NCBI GenBank assembly: GCA_021186555.1
Contig: JAJKFL010000042.1
Coordinates: 10,021,781 to 10,085,780, forward strand
Reading direction: 5' to 3'
Source of the DNA: Reticulitermes speratus
Taxonomy: Eukaryota; Arthropoda; Insecta; Blattodea; Rhinotermitidae
DNA length: 64,000 bases
Shown: piece after piece, positions 57,548 through 64,000 of the stretch
Layout: every line of letters begins with the position of its first letter
How positions within the stretch are numbered: the stretch's first letter is position 1
The notes under the pieces: generated by a model
Seen by the model: only the letters and a program-made list of their open reading frames with translations
Database searches by the model: none
What the model was told of the DNA's origin: nothing
Program-made: the position numbers and the translations under genes

Positions 57548-57689
57548 CTGAAACGTTACAAAAGAAACTTATTAGTCACTTATACAAAATAAGTAAGACA
57601 AGAAATACCTCTTATAAAAGTAATGATCTGCATATGTCAAGTCACACAGCAACCTTCCTCAGTATGAATATTATGGCCAATCAGTTACC

Positions 57690-57905
57690 TGTAATCATTT
57701 TTATACACCAATATATACACAATAAAATCACAAGATATCCATAAATGAACCCTCCTACATGTTTCAGCAATAAATTGCCATCCTCAGGGAGACTTCACTA
57801 CAAAGGAATATAATTAATACATCAATTGTTCACACACACAGTGTTAGAAATACATAAGACAGCAGCTATAAATATAATAATATGGATATTATGGCTAGTA
57901 TGATG
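57690..57905. mobile_element. MITE-like repeat carrying a hammerhead-like motif
   Basis: Shares CCTCCTACATGTTTC and CTACAAAGGAATA with the TA-flanked MITE at 19791-20065; its own ends are not clear. Confidence 0.5.
57751..57792 (-). ncRNA. Hammerhead-ribozyme-like motif
   Basis: Minus strand: TCTCC, core CTGAGGA, T, stem II GGCAA/TTGCT, GAAAC, AT, GTA, then GGAGG pairing with TCTCC over 5 bp (one G-U). Sense to DNAH6. Confidence 0.58.
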
Positions 57906-58199
57906 TTGGCATATTCTTGGTCAAAATGTACACAGTGTATATAATGTATACAAACATACAATATCGACATTTGTGATCCAGAAGGATCAAGTCCCTGTGC
58001 TGTGTATTGATGTGTCCTGTGCAGGAAAGCGTTGTGTACACAGTTACCTGTACATTGAATATTTTAAAACTTGATTGCAATTCTGCTGTTCTATTTTTTT
58101 TAAGAAGGACTAAGGGAGAGGAAACAATATTGCCAGATAAGATCACAAGTTTGCAGAATAAAGTCTACAGTGGCTTCCCACTCAGGAGCCTCAGGTTAA

Positions 58200-58385
58200 G
58201 TCTGTACTGACTTCACATTATACTTCAGGTAGATGAAGTGGAGTTGGAGCAGATTTTTCCCAGCTTTTCTGCTTTCGCTCTGTTGGTTGCCAATCTACCA
58301 TTGCTCCATACTCATCTATTAATACCCCCTGAAGTGTGTGACAGCCCTGACCAGGCAGAAAATTGTTACATCCTCAGTCCATAAA
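58200..58385 (+). mobile_element. SINE remnant (family S4)
   Basis: Shares CTCCATACTCATCTA and ACAGCCCTGACCAGGCAG with the copy at 45180-45415; the tRNA head is not recognisable. Confidence 0.5.
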
Positions 58386-58667
58386 TTAGGAATTTACAAA
58401 AGGTGGCATTCTTATCACGATATGAACCGCAAAGAAAAGAACTATTAAAAAAAAGATTGGCAATAGTTGCATAACTACACCTGAAGAAGTGGGATTTGAG
58501 TTTTAACTGTCAGAAGCAACATGAAACACACATCTGATAAAAGTACACTGGTATATGACACAAATAGACCAAAATAAATCTCTGAAAAGCCGAATATTTA
58601 CAAAAATCCTTCTGCACAAAACAATGTTGAACAAGGCAACTGTTAGTTGACTGTTTTTTATATAATA

Positions 58668-58904
58668 CAGGCAGTCCTTGTTTAATGTTGCCCAAAAAAA
58701 TGATGTTTCATTTTAACATTGACAGATATCATGACCAAAGCAATTACATAGTTTTCCACAACTGGGATTAACACTGTTTCCTTAGAAATTTTAATTAAGT
58801 CTTATGTAATGTATTATTACGAGAAAAAATGCTCTCTTCTACGTTGTTTCATCTGCATTGCAATTTTCAGGAACATAACACCATTGCTCAATGAGGACTT
58901 ACTA
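58668..58904. mobile_element. pogo/Tigger-like MITE
   Basis: Inverted ends AGTCCTTGTTTAATGTTG and AGTCCTCATTGAGCAATG, flanked by TA. It lies 20 bp left of the large LINE. Confidence 0.68.
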
Positions 58905-58926
58905 TAAATAATATGTCAAATAATAA

Positions 58927-60189
58927 TTGTTGAGGAGTACAAATCAATTAGATTGTGAACAGTGTGCTGATAAATGTTCTAATTGTGCAGAGTTGGAAAG
59001 TCAATTGCAAATGACACTTTCTGAGTTAAGTTCTTCTCAACTTATTATTAAACTTTTATATAAGGAGCTTAATGAGACTGTTACAAAGTATGAGGTTATG
59101 TCCAACACCTCGGCTGTAAATGGAACTCATGATGAGTTTAAGCTTCCTACCAGTTGTTTGAAGCCTGAATCTAGTCATCATAGAAATAATAATACTCTAA
59201 GAAGTGCAGACTTCTCTCAATCTGTTAGGCCGTTAACTATTTCTAACAGATACGCAGCATTATCCAAACTTTCGGAATTATCATTAAACAAGGAAGATGC
59301 AGTATTGGAAGAAAATACAAGACTGGCTTATTCTATACCTACAATAGTCAACGGATGTGACACGACAGCGGTGACAGTTGGAGTGAGAACATTAAGGAAA
59401 GACAAATCCAGTAACAGTGGTAAGAGAATGGTGAAAGTGAACAATAATAAGGCTGGAAATAAGAGAAATCATAAAATAGTAATTATAGGAGATAGCCACT
59501 CCAGGGGACTTGCAAATGAAGTGAAGAATCATCTGAGTAAGAACTGTGAAGTAATTGGTTTGGTTAAACCAGGAGCTGGTGCAGAGATAATAGTGAATTC
59601 GGCAATGAGTGACATAGCGAACTTAACAAAAAGTGATGTGGTAGTGTTTTGTGGTGGTTCCAACGATGTGAGTAAGAACAATGCCAATATGGCCTTAAAA
59701 CATATCTCAAATTTTGTTAAGGTTAACAATAATACAAACATCATCTTACTAAGTGCACCACATAGACATGATTTGATGGAATCTTCTTGTGTCAATAATG
59801 AAATTAGATCTTTCAACAGGAAGCTAAAGAAACATGTAAAAACCATCAATCACACTACAGTTCTAGAAATTAATCCAAATAGAGAATTTTTTACACTACA
59901 TGGTCTGCATCTCAATGGGCGAGGGAAAGAAAAGGTTGCCAAACAAATAGCTGCACAACTTTCCACAATCCTAGGGAAAAAAGTAGAAGGTCCAATTAGT
60001 TTAGGCTGGAAAAGTGATTTAACAAAAGGAGTCAGTACCACAATATTGGAAAACAGAAGTGAAACACTCATAAACAAAGAAAATGAAATTAACCAAGCAG
60101 ACACACCAGATTCTGAAGTATCATTCCCTAGAACATCAAATAGGCAAAAGAAAGTTCCAGTGACCAGGAAAAACGATTTTTTATGGTAA
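58927..60189 (+). CDS. LINE ORF1 with SGNH-type esterase domain
   Basis: 420 codons open from 58927; the first ATG is at about 59008, so the true start was probably lost by 5' truncation. The N-terminus keeps a Cys-rich patch (CEQCADKCSNC) and a leucine-rich helix. The core is an SGNH hydrolase: IVIIGDSHSRGL (Ser block), VVFCGGSNDV (Gly-Asn block) and HGLHLNGRG (the Asp/His block, with Leu where Asp is usual). CR1/L2 ORF1 proteins are RNA-binding with such an esterase of uncertain role. Its stop overlaps the ORF2 ATG by seven bases (ATGGTAA), an arrangement that suits reinitiation. Confidence 0.92.
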   Translation: MLRSTNQLDCEQCADKCSNCAELESQLQMTLSELSSSQLIIKLLYKELNETVTKYEVMSNTSAVNGTHDEFKLPTSCLKPESSHHRNNNTLRSADFSQSVRPLTISNRYAALSKLSELSLNKEDAVLEENTRLAYSIPTIVNGCDTTAVTVGVRTLRKDKSSNSGKRMVKVNNNKAGNKRNHKIVIIGDSHSRGLANEVKNHLSKNCEVIGLVKPGAGAEIIVNSAMSDIANLTKSDVVVFCGGSNDVSKNNANMALKHISNFVKVNNNTNIILLSAPHRHDLMESSCVNNEIRSFNRKLKKHVKTINHTTVLEINPNREFFTLHGLHLNGRGKEKVAKQIAAQLSTILGKKVEGPISLGWKSDLTKGVSTTILENRSETLINKENEINQADTPDSEVSFPRTSNRQKKVPVTRKNDFLW

Positions 60190-61820
60190 AGAATATCCAA
60201 AATGTGGCCGATAAACTTCAGATAAACCCCTCCAACTCATTAACCACTGCCTCACACATAATTATCCAACCTCAGATAGGTAGCAATGCTGTAGAACATG
60301 TTTCTGTAGACAACATTTTTAAGATATATCACCAGAATATCAGGGGAATAAGGAATAAAACAACTGAAATAATAAACTCGCTACTTCCAGAACTCCCCCA
60401 AATTCTATGTATAACAGAACATCATCTAAAGGAACACGAATTGGAAAGAACATCGATAGAATACTATAATTTAGGGGCTAAATTTTGTAGGAAAAACTTA
60501 AAAGATGGTGGAGTAAGTATCTTTGTTCATGAATCATTAAACTTTTTTAATATTAACATACAAGAATTTGGCAAAGAACAAGATATTGAAGTATGCGCAA
60601 TTAAAATACATTTACCAACCATAACTATTTGTATAATATCTATTTACAGGTCTCCTAATGGGAATTTCATACACTTTATAAGGAGCTTAGAAGCTATCAT
60701 GAATAAACTATATAGTACTAATATACATTTCATCATCTGTGGGGATATAAACATAAACTATCTTGATAACAGCTGTAAAAAAAAGCAACAATTAGATACC
60801 CTACTAGCCACATACAATTTAACCAGTACTGTCTATTTCCCAACAAGAATACAAAACGGCGCAGCATCAGCACTAGACAACATTTTTATCGATGTAGGTA
60901 AAAATGAAAACTATACCATATATGCTCTTATTAACGGGCTATCGGATCATGATGCCCAAATTATCAAGTTAAACAATCTCAATACACAAGGGCAGTACAA
61001 TGAAACACAAATCATGAGAAACTTTAATAAACACTCTATAACTAACTTTAAGATTAAACTGAGCTGTGAAACCTGGGATGATATCTTTGGAGGAAATGAT
61101 GTTAACATAATATTTAATAACTTTCTGAATACATATCTAAGGATTTTTTATTCTAGCTTCACTAAAAGAATAATAAAGAGTAAACCTAAAGGCAACACAT
61201 GGATAACAACAGGGATAAAGATCGCATGTATAAATAAAATAAATCTTTATTTACAGTGTAGGAACAGTAAAGACACAAATCTTAAAGAGCATTATAAACA
61301 ATACTGTAAAACTCTAACTAAGGTCATTAATGCGGCTAAAAAACTTTACTATGATAGAAGAATTTTAAATTCTAAAAATAAAATGAAAACTACTTGGAAT
61401 ATAGTTAAAACTGAAACAGGGAAAAAAGAAAGAAAGGAAGAAATACAGTACCTCGATATTAATGGTAATACAACATACAACCAACAAATTATAGCAAATA
61501 CATTTAATGATTACTTTTTAACAATAGCAGATAAAATCACAGATAGTAGTAGAGATAGTAAAACAGGACATCCAAATAATAACAATTTTCTAAAGTACAT
61601 GTTACAAACATTTAAGCGCCCTCTGCCAAGTATTAGATTTAGACATACGTCAACTCATGAGATAGAAGAAATTATTAAATCCCTAAAAACAACACACTCA
61701 CATGGATATGATGAAATACCAACTAAAATATTAAAAGTAAGTGCCCCTTTTATTAGCTCTCCTTTAACATATATCTGTAATATAAAACCCTTTCCTCAGG
61801 TATCTTTCCATCTAGATTAA
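60183..61820 (+). CDS. LINE ORF2, endonuclease and start of RT (first part)
   Basis: Exonuclease-endonuclease-phosphatase domain: YHQNIRGIRNKT, ITEHHL (catalytic Glu), GDININ (Asp) and LSDHDAQI (SDH motif), about residues 40-260. Then the connecting region ending TTHSHGYDEIPTKIL (RT0/RT1). The frame ends at 61820; the RT continues in another frame from about 61796, implying one missing base beside a CCC run. Confidence 0.93.
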   Translation: MVKNIQNVADKLQINPSNSLTTASHIIIQPQIGSNAVEHVSVDNIFKIYHQNIRGIRNKTTEIINSLLPELPQILCITEHHLKEHELERTSIEYYNLGAKFCRKNLKDGGVSIFVHESLNFFNINIQEFGKEQDIEVCAIKIHLPTITICIISIYRSPNGNFIHFIRSLEAIMNKLYSTNIHFIICGDININYLDNSCKKKQQLDTLLATYNLTSTVYFPTRIQNGAASALDNIFIDVGKNENYTIYALINGLSDHDAQIIKLNNLNTQGQYNETQIMRNFNKHSITNFKIKLSCETWDDIFGGNDVNIIFNNFLNTYLRIFYSSFTKRIIKSKPKGNTWITTGIKIACINKINLYLQCRNSKDTNLKEHYKQYCKTLTKVINAAKKLYYDRRILNSKNKMKTTWNIVKTETGKKERKEEIQYLDINGNTTYNQQIIANTFNDYFLTIADKITDSSRDSKTGHPNNNNFLKYMLQTFKRPLPSIRFRHTSTHEIEEIIKSLKTTHSHGYDEIPTKILKVSAPFISSPLTYICNIKPFPQVSFHLD

Positions 61821-63205
61821 AATTCTCAGTAGTAAAACCAATATTTAAAAATGGTGACAAACATAATATTGCTAATTATAGACCTATATCTTTGCTAACT
61901 GCTTTCTCCAAAGTTTTTGAAAAAGTAATATATACAAGACTCTACCAACACTTAAATCAAAACAACATACTCATAAACGATCAATATGGGTTCAGGAGTA
62001 ACTCTTCAACTGATATGGCTTCCTTCAAGCTAATAAATGAAATCTTACTAGCCATGAACAATAAATTAACTGTTGGTGGTATATTTTGTGACCTGGAGAA
62101 AGCTTTCGACTATGTCAACCATAATATTCTACTATCAAAACTGGAACTTTATGGGATAGTAGGAAAATTCAATGCATTAATTACATCATACCTAAATGAC
62201 AGATATCAGAAAGTGGTAATAGATAACATAAAAACTCATAATAGTACTTCTTCCGGATGGGAGATCATCAAGCATGGTGTTCCGCAAGGCTCAATCCTTG
62301 GTCCGCTATTCTTCCTTTTGTATGTCAATGATTTGCCTGAAGTAATAACTAATAACGCTAAAATCATCTTATATGCCGACGACACTAGTGTTATAATACC
62401 TAATCCTAGCCTTCAGGATCTTGCAATTAACATGAACAAACAATTTGTAGCCATAAATGAATGGTTCAAAACCAATTTGTTATCCTTAAATTTCAAGAAA
62501 ACTCATTACCTACTATTTAGGACAAAAAATAGTTTGGAAACCAATATAAGTATAAGCTGTGGAAACAAGCATATTACTAACACGTCAAATACTAAGTTTC
62601 TTGGTTTACACATTGATGAAACATTATCGTGGAAATCTCACATTGACCAATTAGTAACTAAACTGAGTTCGGCCTGTTATGCAATTAGGACTGTAAAAGA
62701 TTTTATGTCACAAGAAACTCTAAAGATGATTTATTTCTCCTATGTGCATTCCATCATAGCATACGGTATAATTTTCTGGGGTAATTCGCCCTACAGTATT
62801 AATATCTTCAGGATACAAAAGCGTATAATCAGAGTTATTATGAATGCAAAAACTAGAGACTCTTGTAGGGAACTATTTAAAAATTTAAAAATTCTGCCCA
62901 TGTATTCACAATATATATTTTCGTTAATACTGTTTGTCGTAAATAATAAAGATCAGTACAAATCAAACCACGAGATTCATAGCTTCAATACTAGACATAG
63001 CACGAATTTGCACCTTCCAACATCACGTCTGACAGTTTTTCAAAGAGGACCCTACTACTTTGGTATTAGAGCTTTTAATCATCTCCCACCTAGCATAAAA
63101 AGCTTGAGTAATGAAGTGAAACTATTTAAACCGGCATTAAAAAGATTTCTTCTTTCCAATTCGTTTTATTCCTTGGATGAATATTTTAACTGTAAATTTA
63201 ATTAA
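61796..63205 (+). CDS. LINE ORF2, reverse transcriptase (second part)
   Basis: Continuation of ORF2: YRPISLLTAFSKVFEKV, QYGFRSNSSTDMA, GIFCDLEKAFDYVNH (catalytic Asp), HGVPQGSILGPLFFLLYVND, ILYADDTSVI (YADD) and the C-terminal domain ending FLLSNSFYSLDEYF. RT catalytic motifs are intact. Confidence 0.95.
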   Translation, partial: SGIFPSRLKFSVVKPIFKNGDKHNIANYRPISLLTAFSKVFEKVIYTRLYQHLNQNNILINDQYGFRSNSSTDMASFKLINEILLAMNNKLTVGGIFCDLEKAFDYVNHNILLSKLELYGIVGKFNALITSYLNDRYQKVVIDNIKTHNSTSSGWEIIKHGVPQGSILGPLFFLLYVNDLPEVITNNAKIILYADDTSVIIPNPSLQDLAINMNKQFVAINEWFKTNLLSLNFKKTHYLLFRTKNSLETNISISCGNKHITNTSNTKFLGLHIDETLSWKSHIDQLVTKLSSACYAIRTVKDFMSQETLKMIYFSYVHSIIAYGIIFWGNSPYSINIFRIQKRIIRVIMNAKTRDSCRELFKNLKILPMYSQYIFSLILFVVNNKDQYKSNHEIHSFNTRHSTNLHLPTSRLTVFQRGPYYFGIRAFNHLPPSIKSLSNEVKLFKPALKRFLLSNSFYSLDEYFNCKFN

Positions 63206-63540
63206 TGATCATGGGTTTTTAATCCTTTACTAAGTAACCTTTTGTAATGATATTATTTGCTACAGCTCACATATATATAATAATCACATCATAGAATATT
63301 TATTACAATAGTTTTATTCATTTTGAATGTAATATACGGACTATGATTTGTTATTCTAAGCTTGAATTGTTTTACTATTGTGTTTTATGTCATGTCTGTT
63401 TTTACAAATTGCTTGTATTTATTTTACAATGTATATATTATATAACTTATTAATTCATATGATGACCAAATCCACATCCTGTTTTTGTCTTTGTGACTGT
63501 ATATTGGATCTATGGATTGTAAATAAATGATGATGATGAA

Positions 63541-63940
63541 GCTCCTCATTATGCAATGTTCTCCAGCCTCCTGTTGCTTCTTCCCTCTCAGGCCCAAATA
63601 TCTTCCTCAGCATCCTATTCTCAAACATCCTCAGCCTATCACTGTCTGTTAAACCAATGCATGGTGAAGGTCATATAAAATTTATCTTCAGCCTATGTTC
63701 TTTCCTCCACGTGAGAGACCAAGTTTCACACCAATATACCACAACAGGCAAATTAATAGTTCTGTATATTTTAATTTTTATGTTTTTAGACAGCAAATGC
63801 ACAGATGAAATATTCTGGACCGAATGGCAGCAGGCATTCCCTGAGTGTAGTCTGCTCTTAATTTCCTTATACATGCAATTTTTATTTGTTAGCGTTGCTC
63901 TCAGGTATTTGAAATATGCCACATTTTAAAATGATATATT
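63541..63940 (-). mobile_element. LINE fragment (family B)
   Basis: Minus strand reads FKYLRATLTNKNCMYKEIKS, RLHSGNACCHSVQN, LPVVVYWCETWSLT, then RLRMFENRMLRKIFGPEREE up to LHNEEL, where it meets the family-A LINE tail. Part of the RT C-terminal region of the family whose other pieces lie at 11835 and 41385. Confidence 0.88.
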
Positions 63941-64000
63941 AGCTAATAAATATGTCATCTTTAAACAAGTGTGCACTATACCTATTTCATCTTCAATAGA

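Larger units (their letters stand above)
58925..63540 (+). mobile_element. Nearly complete LINE (family A, CR1/L2-like)
   Basis: 4.6 kb with overlapping ORF1 (SGNH esterase) and ORF2 (endonuclease plus reverse transcriptase), a roughly 330-bp 3' UTR and a tail ending TGTAAATAAATGATGATGATGAA. It is slightly 5'-truncated: no upstream ATG or 5' UTR before the ORF1 cysteine cluster. One frame break in ORF2. It sits antisense in the dynein intron and at its 3' side abuts an older family-B LINE fragment. Esterase-bearing ORF1 and short-motif tails point to the CR1/L2 group. Confidence 0.93.

Noticed and set aside
54792-54821. Longer version of exon 5 (adds [10 protein letters not shown])
   Set aside because: The shorter acceptor gives the expected family spacing after KEEAN; the longer one adds a helix other dyneins lack. 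Not excluded.
55198-55275. Possible extra DNAH6 exon reading [17 protein letters not shown] on the minus strand
   Set aside because: It has a good acceptor (TTTTCAG) but no convincing donor, and exons 4 and 5 already join in phase with family-like spacing.
59529-60200. Minus-strand ORFs opposite LINE ORF1
   Set aside because: Compositional shadows with no family resemblance.

Overview
This is a eukaryotic, almost certainly insect, genomic window. It is AT-rich, with small exons bounded by GT-AG introns and introns packed with transposon debris. The mix of non-LTR families, tRNA-derived SINEs, hAT, pogo and palindromic MITEs, and a degenerate (CCTAA)n telomere-type tract, together with intron lengths, fits a large hemimetabolous genome. 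A cockroach or termite (Blattodea) is my best guess, but that is inference from remembered element families.

One host gene runs right to left on the minus strand across about 57 kb: an axonemal inner-arm dynein heavy chain, best matched to DNAH6. I place 44 exons (57547 down to 529, about 8.1 kb or 2,700 codons). They cover the late tail, linker, AAA1-AAA4, stalk, microtubule-binding domain, AAA5 and the start of AAA6. The N-terminus lies beyond the right edge (no exon seen from 57548 to 64000) and the C-terminus beyond the left edge. Reading frame is maintained almost throughout. There is a one-base phase conflict at the AAA1 P-loop junction and a cluster of small indels in the AAA5 exons (5546-5705 and 4526-4667). 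These may be assembly errors or the start of gene decay.

The introns hold almost everything else. A nearly full 4.6-kb LINE with an SGNH-esterase ORF1 and an endonuclease/reverse-transcriptase ORF2 lies at 58925-63540, and several 5'-truncated relatives are scattered through the window. Two near-identical, oppositely oriented 3' fragments of another LINE are at 15670 and 21033, and fragments of a third LINE family occur in at least seven places. There are tRNA-derived SINEs, a palindromic MITE family with about ten copies, a hAT MITE with an exact 8-bp target duplication nested in a 32-bp minisatellite, a pogo/Tc2-like element keeping a CENP-B-type HTH, and a foldback element with perfect 108-bp arms.

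The most unusual signal is a set of five hammerhead-ribozyme-like cores (CTGANGA, hairpin, GAAAC-nn-GTA, with closing stem-I arms that covary). They sit in four unrelated repeats inside the introns, and four of the five are in the sense orientation of the dynein pre-mRNA.
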